DNA of 64,000 nucleotides from Elysia chlorotica (lineage: Eukaryota; Mollusca; Gastropoda; Plakobranchidae). The notes under the pieces are model-generated. The model saw only the letters and a program-made list of their open reading frames with translations. It was not told where the DNA came from and made no database searches. Below, in pieces: positions 38,000-51,100 of the stretch; position 1 is the first letter of the stretch, and each line of letters opens with the position of its first letter. The position numbers and the translations under genes are program-made. Where the stretch lies: contig RQTK01000159.1 of the NCBI GenBank assembly GCA_003991915.1, positions 266,669-330,668 of the forward strand, given 5' to 3'.

Positions 38000-39709
38000 T
38001 CAACTTAGTGAGCTCTTCATGTCAGTAACAGTATTGTGTGACAGAGCCCACTGCCAGATAATCTTCGCCATAGCCTGGCCCTCTGACTTCTTCAAGATAA
38101 AAGCATGTTTTAATCTCAAGTCACAGAGCCTGGCATCTGCCTGCGGGAATTGTTCCATAAAGTCACGATAGTACTGCACTGGGGCCCAGTCATCTATTGT
38201 GCCATAATACAGACTCAGTTTGGAAAGGTGTTTCTCCACCAGGTCTCGCTGCAGTGTTGTCACTTTATTCATCTCGGTCTTTGCCAGGTATGTGGAAAAG
38301 TTAGCTGACCAGGGAGTGACAGTTTTCAACAGGGCCTTTGGCACACACTCTGGATAGTCTACCTTCCTATAGACCCACTTCAATAGCTCGGTCCGAACAG
38401 TTTGTGGGAGAAAACAGAAAAAGAATGCCAGTAAAACTGAAATCCACCTGAAGTATCTGAGAAGTGGAGTAAGTTTTCGACCGTTTGGGGTGACTGCCAT
38501 CCTCTCTATGGTTGGGAACAACATGAAGCAGCGGGCAATGTCCCTGGACGCTAACCCATCCAGTATGTTGAGGATCATGTAGCAGCCAATGGAGTGTCCG
38601 ATAAGTATAAGCGAAACATCCGCAGGAATGTTTTCTTGGATGAAGGCTAGCTTGTGAGAGATCTGGGCTTCCAGTCCATACAGGTTGTCGTTGGTCGACA
38701 CTGAGGAAAAACAATGTCAACAATAATATTGTCTTACAATAAGTCCATTGAATCTCCTGTATAAATGTGAACCTTTATAAAAAGAGTCTTCAGAAATTTA
38801 CTTTTAAAGACACAAATGGGAGTTCCATATCCTTTTCTTCATACTTCCTCTCCCCCTCTCTTCCTTCAACCCTCAGGATGTTTTTTTTTTATTAAAGCCA
38901 TCGTAAAAAGTGGGTAGGGAGATAGGATTTTAATTAAAAGAATCCAATCAGGAAGACTTTGATTTAAGATATGATTCTAATAAAGCCAAAGATGGTTTGA
39001 AAGGAGTAATAACTCTCAGATATTGGTATTTGAGATTTCCGCTGTAGGCCTTTCTTGTTTTCCTTACCAACATTGGAGATTGAGAGATGCTCGCCAGGAG
39101 GTATGATGTGTCCAGCTTGACCAATAGCCCACACTGGAATCTGACCACCACAGTGACTGTACAATTCTTGCATGAAATCTTCATAATAGTAGGGCACGCC
39201 TGGGTTTCCTGGGGTGAGAAAAACATACAGGAGACTTTCAAGGTTCAGCAGAATCCACTTCAGATGATCCCTGTTTAGGATAAACCAATTCTATTTTTAT
39301 TTGCTACTTTGCAGACACTAATTAATATAAACTTGAAATAAAATAGACTTTTAAACTGTCCCTAATGGGTTTCCACAGTATCCAAAAATGACTTTAAAAG
39401 AAGATTGCTTTAAATCTTCATAAAATATTACTGATATTATATCATTATTATCATCAACAAAAACAATATTATACATGAGTTACTGTGCTATAGACACCAT
39501 GTGATCTTTTTTTTTTTCATCTAAAATAATTTCCAAAATATGCAGCTTATTGTAAGCTTACCGGGAATAATCAACATCAGAGTCCTTGGGGATCCACCCG
39601 CATCCTTTTCTTTCAAGTGGCCTAGTTTCAAAACAGCGGTTTTCACTCCTTGCACACGCACAAATTCTTCTTCAATACAACAACTTTTTTCATTCAGATG
39701 AGAGTCCAT
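38000..39709 (-). CDS. LDAH: Lipid droplet-associated serine hydrolase
   Basis: LDAH is an alpha/beta hydrolase on lipid droplets, implicated in cholesterol ester and triglyceride turnover. Three minus-strand exons, 39562-39709, 39068-39208 and 38000-38700, join in phase to 329 residues, close to the human 325. It reads MLIIPG then NPGVPYYYEDFMQELYSH, the oxyanion-side strand and family motif. The nucleophile motif GHSIG puts the serine at residue 133. YYGTIDDW (Asp about 266) and LKHAF (His 295) complete a plausible triad. A hydrophobic stretch at about 182-195 (WISVLLAFFFCFLP) fits the membrane/droplet hairpin of the family. The ATG at 39709 lies seven bases inside its exon, just after a tttcctag acceptor, so an upstream exon must exist. 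One candidate ends at 41607 and would add MVN. LDAH is convergent with the TMEM116-like gene and divergent from PORCN. Confidence 0.96.
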
Positions 39710-40966
39710 ATTTACCTAGGAAAAAGCAGATTACAAAAAAACAAACATTTGGATCTTCTTATATAGTCAATTTATCAACTATTCAGTTATCAATTACATG
39801 TACTATTATCCGATTTAAGGAATATGTTTTAATGTTCAGCGCTTGTCGGTGTTTATTTTCAGAAATAAGAAAATATTTTTGTGGCATTCTCGGCAAGACA
39901 TAATAACTGTGCAAACTGATCTCCCGACAACTGCTTTTTATAGGGCCTACGCAAAAGACAAATAATTAATTGTGTGTATCATTAACCTTGGTTGTTATTT
40001 GTGCTTGATCAGAGAATGCTCTTCTGTCAGGATTTTATGATAATACACTGCCCTACTTTGGTCACATATATAAATATATATAAACAGCATGGCATTGAAA
40101 ATTATATATATATATTATTGTATAAATAATGAGGAGAAGAGGATGCAGCAAACCAAGAAGATGTTGAATTCAAGACACTGAAGATTGGCTTGGATTGAGA
40201 ATCATAGACTAGGCCGCTTGGCACAGGACAAAGAGGTTTTCCCAAGTTTGGTGTTACAGGTGTTAGAGGCTACAATCAAAAAGTGTCCGTAAAGATATAA
40301 CTTGTACTCAGGATAATCTTGTCAATGTCCAAACAGTTACTGATTCAGGGGGATAGAACTCAAAAGCAGATTGTTTTCTACATTAGACTCAGAGTGCGGT
40401 GCCAGAGTGATGCAGGTTTTTCGGAGCCTATTGTTGTATTGAAACCAGCTTTGAAAATTGTCTATGATTTGTTTTGTAACAGGCTAAGGTAGACGAATGT
40501 TACCATCAGAAGTTTGCAGGCTTCCTGTGAGGGTACATTTAACAAAACATTTTGGCAATTTTAGTCCCCTATCAGTTGCTGGTTACAGCAAGAGGGAGAG
40601 GAAAAGGGATAGAAAATATGCGATCGTCTAGACAGGCTAAGGCTTGGCCTAGACATTGATGTCGATCTGTAGGCCTTGCTTTGTGTCAATATTGCATATA
40701 AGGTAGACCTAGATTTATGATATTGCACAGCACCAAAACATTGGACAGTGAAAAATTAATAACTGGCTGTTTCAAGCGCACTGTTATTTCAGAATCAGAC
40801 ATAGAAACAAATTGATGTCCTAAAGCAATGCTGTCTACAAATTGTGACTTGCGAATAACGAGGTTCTATATATCCACCTTATTTGTCTTATAATTGCAAG
40901 GGAACCTTGTTCTCAGCTCCCAAGAGATGGGCTTTGAAAATTAGTATGTTGTGAAAGATCCAAGTT

Positions 40967-40968
<2 letters not shown>

Positions 40969-41014
<46 letters not shown>
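40969..41014. repeat. CT microsatellite
   Basis: Pure (CT)n in the presumed first intron of LDAH. A GA tract and CA and GACA runs follow at about 41377-41432. Confidence 0.95.
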
Positions 41015-41017
<3 letters not shown>

Positions 41018-41606
41018 ATCTGTTCTTCTCATTCTCTTATTTTTTTTTTTCTTGTTAAGCTTTTCCCTCGTTTATATTTTCTTCTCTCAATCTCATAAAT
41101 TTAGCTTTCCTTCTCCCTAGCGCAGAGGGGAAATTTTGTCTTATCTGCCTCCCTCTGTCCTCTCTTTCCACTAAAGAACCTCCAAAATACGGAACCCCTG
41201 GAGGATCAGCCTCATAGTAGTAAAATTGACTAGGATAGGAACTATCATGTCTTGCCTTCATCTTAAGTTTTGCCTTCTGTCAATGCCGAATAGGATCCCC
41301 CAGGGAAAGCTTGGAGACGTTAAACCGAGAGAGAAGCTCTCTCCCCCTCTCTATAGAGAAAGAATTAAACAAGACAGAGAGAGAGAGACACACACACACA
41401 CACACACACAGATAGACAGACAGACAGACAGACCACTATAAGAGATGTCTTGGTCTATCTTAGTGGAATCTATACATGAACTCTGCATCTGAAAAAAATA
41501 AAACTCTATATCAAGTAGCCTAGGCCTATCATGCATACAAATTTTTTAATGTGGAACTACCGATTTAGAGCTAGAGATCTAGATCTACATCTTTATACTT
41601 TCTTAC

Positions 41607-41650
41607 CATCTTGGTTGAATATGTCTCAAGTGATGCCCCTGACACAGGTC
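41607..41650 (-). promoter_or_regulatory. Candidate LDAH first exon end with start codon
   Basis: Minus-strand AACCAAGATG followed by GTAAGAAAG forms a good donor directly after an ATG (41609-41607). Joined to the acceptor before 39715 it reads ATG GTA AAT ATG GAC, in frame with the annotated LDAH start. Only sequence fit supports it; the 5' limit is unknown. Confidence 0.35.
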
Positions 41651-42301
41651 AAAGTTCATGAATAAGAAGAGTACATGTACCACTATTAGGCCTACTACTT
41701 GAAACTGTTGAGTAATGGGTCCCCCTCAATGCAAAGAGATAGATCTACGTATGCCAGTCACACACTAGATTCTTATTAATACTATTAGCCTACTAACCTG
41801 TTTTACAAATTTAAATAGATCTAGTCTTGGATGCACCTTAAACGTCGTTTTTAACACACACACAGTTGTCTCACCATAGAGATACTCCTTGATGGTGTCT
41901 CACGAGTTTCAGTAGTCTGTGCCTCTGTGGTCAATGGTCAGTCACACAAGGCGTCATAAGATACCGGCAAGTTAAGTTATGACTGCTAGCGACTGTCTGA
42001 CAGTGTCAGTATAATAAATGATGGGGCGATTCACACAAACCGGTTTGAAAACGGTCGAAGAAAGTTAGTTGAAACCGAACTTTCTAAAAAGAGATAAAGA
42101 CAGGAAAATAGTTACAATAACACACGCAAACACATTACCCCCCACCCCCACCCCCCAATAAACACACACACACACACCGTATGTTAACAGTGCGATACTG
42201 CCGTGCAAAGTGCGCTGTCTGGACCAGTATTCTAATGTAAGGAGGGATCGTTAGGACTTTTTTTGTGTAGACCCAAAGAAATGTAATACTAGTAGGGCCT
42301 G

Positions 42302-42488
<187 letters not shown>

Positions 42489-42724
42489 AAGCAGCAATAG
42501 TAGTGTGTGTGTGCGCTGATTTTGATCGTTATTGGTTTACCTTCATTGTTCATCTTTTACATCTCTCTTGTATACTTTATTGGTATTGGTGGTTGGTTGG
42601 CGGTGGTGTTTTGATGATGATTAAACAACACTAATGTTGATAATAATTAATTTATGATAAAAAAATACGCTCCTGTTGTGTTACCATGTCGATAGTAATG
42701 ATACTCTCCCCTCCTCCATTTCTC

Positions 42725-42730
<6 letters not shown>

Positions 42731-42784
<54 letters not shown>

Positions 42785-42836
42785 TCTCCTTCTCTCTCTC
42801 TCTCCCTCTCTCTTTCTCTCTTTTTTTTAGTCTCTC

Positions 42837-42884
<48 letters not shown>
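42731..42884. repeat. CT microsatellite
   Basis: A (CT)n tract of about 150 bases with a few interruptions, in the LDAH-PORCN spacer. Confidence 0.95.
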
Positions 42885-42887
<3 letters not shown>

Positions 42888-44077
42888 AGCAACGCAATGC
42901 TTCGTTTCTACATACACTTTTTTAAGTTAAGGCTGTCTCTCTTTTTTTTTCTAGGGATTACTCTGCCCTTCTACTGGTAGGGGCGAAGGAAAGTGAAAGG
43001 GTAGGTCGGAAGGCGTTTGTTTGATCCTTACATTGAAGTGATGTAGGCCTATTAAACTGTTAAAGAAATAAACTAGAATGTAGGCCATTTATGATAATTC
43101 ATAACTGTTTTTAAATCTCTAGTTTAGATCGATCAGTCATAGTACAGAATACACAATACAGACATATTTATTCAGTTGGAACAATAAAATTACAATTATT
43201 ACCGCTCAATGAATGGAAGATTAAAAATGCACTCTCTACAATCTGCAAACACCAGATGCATTTAAAAGTTCACATCAGTAAGGAAATGTAAACGAAGTTA
43301 AAATTTCGACTCAACGATCAATCAGTCAAACATAAACAATAATATTACAATATTGTTACCGCTCAAGTTACTGAAAGTATAATTATATCTATGGTAAAAT
43401 GTATGATGTTTAACTTTCATGAATTATAGCCTAAATAATATACACGTTCAAAATGGATGAATAAATATAAACATAAATAGGTTCATGTGTTGTAAATAGT
43501 CATTTTCTAAAGAAATGTCCATTAAAAAAAAATAATAATGTCTGTAACACAGTTACTTTTGATGAAAATGGACCCAAACTGAAAGGGAGAGGAAGTTTAC
43601 TAACCACGATTCTGATCAGCGATTCCGCCAAAGCCTTTATTTTTTCTTTTTGTTTTGTTTTGTTAGGTTAAATAAAGTGTAAAAGCTTCAAATTAATAGT
43701 ATAGTTCTGTTTTTACTGGTTGAATGTGTTTTCACACCAAGAATGAAGATTTTGTCTATAAAATGTATGTCGCTTTGTTATCTACTAATGATAAATTAAA
43801 AAAAAAAAACGATTGAAGAAGCTTTTGCCTAGGTATGCCTATTTTAAAATAAAACCCACAGTAAATATTGTGCTATATAATTCAAATTCACAGTTGGTTA
43901 GAAATACTGTACACAGCAATAACTTACTTTATCACAACAAATAAATTTCTCTATTCATGTAACCGTAAAAAATTGCATTGTATTATGAAGCCTTGGTTAT
44001 GACTTATAACCGGTTTCACGGGTTTCGATCCGGCAAAGACGGACAAGTAAACTCATTCACAACAAATCGAACGAATT

Positions 44078-44173
44078 ATGTCTGGTCAGCCGCAGCTGGA
44101 GGGAGAGAAAACCCCGAAGCTTTTTCAAGAGCAGATAAACTTTCGTAGACCAAATCATCTGCCTCAGACGTAG
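44078..44173 (+). other. 31-codon open frame, possible uORF or first exon
   Basis: ATG TCT GGT CAG ... TAG encodes a hydrophilic peptide beginning MSGQPQLEGEKTPKLFQEQ. Its codon composition is much less AT-rich than the flanks. It lies about 1.1 kb upstream of the PORCN start, in the patch that best resembles a promoter or first exon. No known family is recognised. Confidence 0.25.
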
Positions 44174-45171
44174 CATCAATTTATCGATCGTTCTATACAC
44201 AGCCGGTCCTTTTGTTATACAAGGGCTCATACATTACATTTACACCTGCGTTCAAGGGCTGAAGGCGCTAAAGTAATCCGATGTAAGCCACACGTATGCG
44301 CTAGCGGCTAGGCATAGATCTAGATCTAGATCTATACCAAAATTAGATTCTGTTGGTAGACCCATTAAACCACACTCACAGCTAACATAGATTCTAGATC
44401 TAGATAGATTTATAGATTTTGTACACTCTAGGTTTAAGAATCGGACTCGATTATTCTGAGGCAATTTACATTATCTAGATTCTAAGCCAACAGACTCAAC
44501 TTTTTTTTTTTGGCAATAGAGCCCAATAGAACCTGTATTTTTATGCACTAGAAGTCTAGTCTGGATCTATTATAGATTCTAGATTCTATAGTGTTTTTTT
44601 TCAAAAATGATGCTATAGGCACTGGATTATTTTAGATAAGATCTATATGGCATACTTTTTCCATCTAAATTATATAATTATGGTTAACGCTGTGTATCGC
44701 AATAATTCTACTTAAGACAGTAAGTTATCTAGGAACTTTAAAAAACAACAACTAGGAAACGTAATAAATTAGGAGAGAGCTGAGTTTAATTGACTGTTAG
44801 ACCAATGTATTTGGTTTGAATAAAAACACTCAAGTGCCAATAGTGAAATTAGGCAATAACACCACATGTACTATCATGTACTATGTAGATCTAGCATTTC
44901 ACAAAATTTAGACAAAAATTCTGTATATCTAGAGTGTAAAGAGGCAAAAACACTAGTATACATGTTTCTAGATCCTTTTCTTACAAGTCTCCAGAGAGTC
45001 ATAATTTTAGGCGGAGACCAGTGTATTAACCAGCTTTACTTTCAATTTCTTGTTTTCTTTTCTGTTGGATAATATTTGTCTGCCAATACTTTTCTGTTGA
45101 TATTCAATTTCATTTTAAAACTTCAATCTAGATTCCAACAGACTTATACTTGTACTTCCAAATCCCTTGAA

Positions 45172-48100
45172 ATGGGGGACTATGACTATGAATATGATGA
45201 TATGGAAATGGATGACTATGATCCTGATGCCATTTCATACGAACAGTTGATGGATTACGTCGACAATTATGAAGGAGAACTTACACCTGAGATGTTGGAA
45301 GTAATTGAAACTTATAAGAAAAGGTAAGCCTTTCTAAAGATTAATATGAGTTCAGAATCTTTTCAGGATTTTTAATAATGCTTCTGATAAAATGGTTCTA
45401 CATACTTGTGACTTTAAGTAAAACTCTTTACATTTCAGAAAGAAAAGAATAACTATCAAAATATGGCAATCCTTGTACTCAGGGAAAATTAAAAAACGTA
45501 ATTATCAAAATGATTTAGGTTTCTTTAGCATCACTGTAGATCGTGTGTGGAATCTAGAAACATTATTTTTAGAGCTGTATAAATGTACTTTTAAAACCAT
45601 TGGCAATATATTCTGGACATCATACGATTCCCTTAATAATCAAGGTAGAAAGTTCTTTTTATACAAACATTCGCTTTGGACAAAATTCTGAAATAGACCT
45701 CAGGCTAATTAAATTTTTAAAATAAAATTGTATGATTTGTCATTTGTGGAGACACAATAAGTTGGATTTTGTTTTTGTTTTAAATATACCATACATATAA
45801 ATCTAGCAAAAAATATGTATTAAAAGTTCAAACTATATATTTTCATTTTTCAGATGTCCTGCAGTAAAAGAGAGTTATATTATGCAAGTGGTTTTACTAA
45901 CATCTAGAAGTGTATTGCATAATAATACAATTCAATTATAGGTGGATATGCAGTTGACTAAACTAAATGTCTTTTCAGGGCTGGTCACAATGCTGGGATG
46001 GATGTTAGTCGAATACCCGTCCATGAGCTTATTGAGAATTGTGTCAGTCCAAGCTGTGTACAGGTCTTGCAGCTTCTGCTTCCTCTCTTCATCATGTGTG
46101 CTGCATTCAGATTCTTCTGCTATTTAAGTAAAGCTGGTGAGCTGTCTTAGTTTCTAACACATGTACATGTACTCAATTATCCTACCAAGTTGTAGTTGAC
46201 TTAGTTTAATGTCCAACGTAGGCACTTTATAGGCTATATTGTGGCCGGAGCCCAAAGATTGACATCTGACAATTTTATGTGCTGCTACACACAAGACAGG
46301 GCGGGGATACCATAAAGACTCCTGTCTCAGCCGGTCACATTAAACTGACACCGATCTAACCAGTAGAGGGCGAAATCGCCAGGGCTCGAACCACGGACCT
46401 CCTGCGTCGAAAGCCCATGTTCTATCCCAGGGCTACCACGCCCACTTATCCTACCAAGATATCATTCCTTATAACATGTTAAATATTGATAGTCATTAAG
46501 ATGTCTAATCCATATTCTGTATCTAACCTAATCAGGTTGTAGGCATGTCGAAACCTGAAATAGGCCTTATAGCGTTAGCCACATTTTATTACCGTTTTAA
46601 GACAAAGATTTGAAGTTGGCTCTTTTTCGGGAAAAAAAATCTGCTATTATTGAAACTTTAACATTAAACCTTCACTGTGATGTTTAAAGAAAAAATAAGA
46701 TTCCAGAGAGAAAAAATGTTGCTGGAATCTTATTTTTTAGCTATTTTATAGTTTGTGTAGCTAACACAGTACATATTTTGAGAAGAGTGATATATAATAT
46801 GCTTGTAACCTACACAAAAGACAATACATGTGCTTGCAAAATACGTTACTCAGTACCTTTCTTCAAAATAATCTTTTTTTTACTTAACCTCCAGGCTTTA
46901 TTATTGACATCCTTAATTTCTAACTTTTTTTTAAATATAAAATTTTGGTGAATAATTTGTTGCTTTGTTGTTGTTTTTTTCATAATGTGCATTTATCTCA
47001 TTTTTTAGGATCAAAAGATGCAAGAGTCCCAGCTTGGTTGGTTCACCTGACAAGTGCATTGCTGGGTATCATGGTGCTACATTCTTTTTTTGACATGGCC
47101 TTGTTATACCTAGTAGCATGCTGCACACTGGCTTACTTCACATTCTGCCTTGTTTGCTCCTGGCAGCGCAAGTACTGTGGTCTAGCTGGGGCTGGTGTTG
47201 TCGTGCTAGTTTCTCTTTTTTGGTAAGATATCGTTTTTGTTTCAAAGCACCTTTATTCCTTGCCTTGTAGCATAGGTTTGAACATATAAAGTCTACAGCT
47301 AAAAAAAAACGTTTCTGTGTTCTTTAAGAACAAAGTATTTTTAATTGTTTGAATTAATAACTCATAGTTGTTTCAAATTATACATTTATTTTAATGTATC
47401 TGATTTATAAGAGAGTCAAAATATGTGACAAATCGGCAACCAATTCTGTTATTAATCCGTTTGATTAGAGTAGGATAGGAATATATCTTAAAGAAATTCC
47501 TTTAAAAAATCTTCTAATCTGTAAATCTTTAAAAGTGTTAAGTATAATTATGAACGTATGATCATTAAGATTTGCATTGTATTTATTTTTTTTATTTCTA
47601 TATTTTAAGCTTCTCATGTTCTGATGTTGCTCTTTTCATCCAGTGAACTATGGATTGTTGAACCCACAACTTGGCATAAAATCAGAGGTTTGTATTTTTA
47701 ACGATTCTTTGATATTGGATATCTATCAATTTGTAAAGATCTTTGTGGTTACTAAGGCACCACGATATCTTTAATCAATTTGTAAAGATCTTTGTGGATA
47801 TTGAGGCACTAGGATTTCTGAAAGGAATTCATGCCTCTACAATTTCAAGACTACTTTTATCATAAATCTGAACACTTTCACAGAAAGCTTATATGATAAG
47901 TTTATCTATACATTCTGACAGGTCTTGATACAGTGGACTTCGCATATATATTGAAGTCAACGAAGACTTTCCTAGAGATGTTTTTTTCCCCATATATAAA
48001 ACCTGTAAATGGACTTTGGGCCTAACTAAAAGATTTAACGAAAACCTCAAACATAACGAAGTACTGGGCTTGAGTAGTGATTCAGATTTCCAGAAATTTC

Positions 48101-51100
48101 AGCGAATACAGAGCTATGAAAAACGTGGGCATAACGTGCACAAGCATGGATCAAGTTGACATCAAATGCGGTAAGAGATAAGCCAAACAGCATGCTCTTA
48201 ATGCAAATATTGATGGCCTTTTCTTTAAACGAGGTGCGAATATGTATGCACAAACTGATCAATCAGCCGATATTATGACCTTGCATGTAACGAAACCTCT
48301 GACATAATGAAGTTTAGCTGCTGGCCCACTGACTTCGCTATATCCGAGGTCCACTCTATAGCAAAACGCATTCAAGTTTTATCTTACAAAACAGTGACTC
48401 TCACCTGGTAAGATCCTATTGCTAGCATTGATATATATTTAAAGTGCTCTGTATTTATCATGTACTAGTTTAAGAGAGAATTGACTGCCTGAAAACTAAG
48501 TTTCTAAAACGAAAAAACAAAACTCTGGTTGTGGTAAAATTCACTACTCTAACTAGTAGTAATAAGAACTGTATTATGATAGGCATATGATTGAGTCTTG
48601 CAATCTTCTGCATATTCCAAATGCTTCATAATGTTTTTGGCTGTTTTTATCTTGTTATTTTTTAGTTGACTTTGTTATAAGAAGGGCCAACATATTCTAT
48701 GAAACAAAATATATTTACTTACAGCTCTAAATTTGTATCCACAATAATTTAATCTTCCCTTTTTAAATTTTATTGTAATGATTTCAAATTTGGATTGTGT
48801 TTCACATGCAAGTAAGCAAATAGCATACACGGTGTCAACCAATATATTAATTATTATTATTTAATTACTCTTTTCATTCTTTTCATATTAAAGGAATAAT
48901 AAAAAAAATTTCTCTGTTTTGACTCTTTCAGGAGGCCAGATAATTTTGTCAATGAAAATAATTTCCCTGGGAATAGATGTTTCACAAGGAGACATTGCTG
49001 ATTTGCCGAATGTTTTTGAATTTCTGGGCTACTGCTTCAATGTAGGATCTGTGATATTTGGACCATGGATTAGTTATTCTCAGTACTACCAGCTGGTGGA
49101 GAATGATAACAATATGAACGTAAGTACCTCAGCGTAGCATTCAGTCATTGGGATAGTATGATCAAACTTCATTATTACTTTTAATAACAATTTTATGAAA
49201 CGTTTTTAAGAACCTAAGGAGATTAATTTCATATGCTCACTCAAATTGGTATAAAGATTTAAGATTTAAATCACTGTCATTGTTTTTAATTATGGCTAAA
49301 AATCGTCCACATTAACTTATATGAATCTAGAAAAATCTTTTGGTAATTCTTAACATTATTGTTCCTTATAAAAATTAAATATTGCACCTTCATTATAAGA
49401 GCTCAATTTACAACTTCCTCCTTACCATAGCAATCATCTTCTGAAAATAGCATGTTTATGACAATATATTATAATCTATTCTCCAGGGGTTTATGTGGTG
49501 TGGCCAAGTGTTAATAACATCAAGCCTTGGAATTTTTTGTTTGGTTTTCTCCAACTGTTTGACTCACTGGCTCATCCTTGACAACTCCCAAAAGTATCCC
49601 ATTTTTTCTCTTCCTTTTTCTTTCAGTTGCCTTGTTTCTTTTTATGGCTCTTTTTTTTCTTTTTTAATTTTTTAAAATTTTTTCGTAAACTTTAAATTAC
49701 CCAATCTAAAATTATGAAGAGTAAAAAATTTGAATATGAATCGCACATGGGAAAAAGAGGATATGTCTAATTTTGGAAAGATGTCAAACAAAAAACAACC
49801 AACAAAACAACTACATTCTCTGTACAATAAAATTGTTTCTTTGGTTAGTTTGGCATCCCATAATATTTGTCTGTTCTCCCTTACCAGGTGGATACTTGCC
49901 TACAGAGATGCACAGTCTTTCCGTTTCAGCCATTATTTTGTTAGTTTTATATCAGATGCCACATCTTCTCTCAGTGGACTAACACTACGAGACAATGCCA
50001 TAATGTAAGGAAGTATATTATTTCGTTTATTTTTTTTTAAATGTTTGACCCATTTAGGTCATGTTTATTTAAACAAAATATCATAGGTTATTTTAATGGC
50101 ATAAAATGGTTACTGCAAAGCTTGTACATCTTAAAATTTGTCAAATTTATGATTTGTATGCTTTACTCCTATATAGGAGCAGACTTGTCATTTTTTAGAG
50201 TTGCACCCAATGCACATCAGCAGTCTCCTCTGGTGCAGTAAAAGAAATAGTATTATTTGTACCAATGGCTATATGTGCAGTAGCTTATAAGTATAATGTG
50301 ACTTGCTGAGATGTAAGTTGTGGTTTTTCCTACTCTGTCTGTATGTTGCAGCATATAAAAAATTATTAGGTGCTTTTCTTGGGACACCCCACAGGATAGC
50401 TTACTTGCTGAAGATAAGTGCTAAGAAACCAATCAACAAAGAATGTAATATACAATTTTTAGTTGTAGCAATAAAACAGTAATAGTAGTTGTAGCAGTGA
50501 TAGAGTGTGCAACTGTGCTAGTTGTGATAATATTATAAAGTAGTTGTCCTTGAAATGTGTTTTTTTTAAAAATTATACTCTTTGACAGGAATGTTGTCCG
50601 ACCACAGAATATTGAGATTCCAAGGTCTCTGGTGGAGGTGGTCACCAACTGGAACCTTCCCATGCACAACTGGCTAAAAACATGTAAGAAGACCTCAAAT
50701 GTTTTTCGGTAGGCTACTCTAAAAAAGATGGGTTTTTTTCTCAGACGCAAGCACAAACTGAGCTGTACAATGAAGGTGTTTACTAGATTGGTGTTTTCAA
50801 TTTATTGAATATATATAAAAACAGAAGATATCATTTAAAAGCATTAATCTTGCTGTTTTCGTTGATTTATAGTATATACTTTTTTTTAAAACCCTAGACA
50901 TGTTTACAGCCAATTAAATCGGCCGTTAAGTTGTTTGTATGTCTATTTGTATTGGCAATGGTCAGAGAGAAAACTCAGGATCATTCTTGAAGTTTAGGTT
51001 CATGAATCTGCTACAGATGGTTTATTCTTGGTGTGGAGGCATTAGACCTATACATTTTCTGAAAGCTGAATAGATTGTCTACAAGTTTTATTTTTATTAT

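Noticed and set aside
40130-40265. Possible LINE tail (GRLAQDKE-like reading)
   Set aside because: Similarity is to a very short, common pattern; the frame is broken and termini are not visible.
41055-41261. 68-codon minus-strand frame (SYPSQFYYYEADPPGVPYFG)
   Set aside because: Protein-like in part, but no family is recognised, no splice link to LDAH fits, and it sits beside microsatellites.
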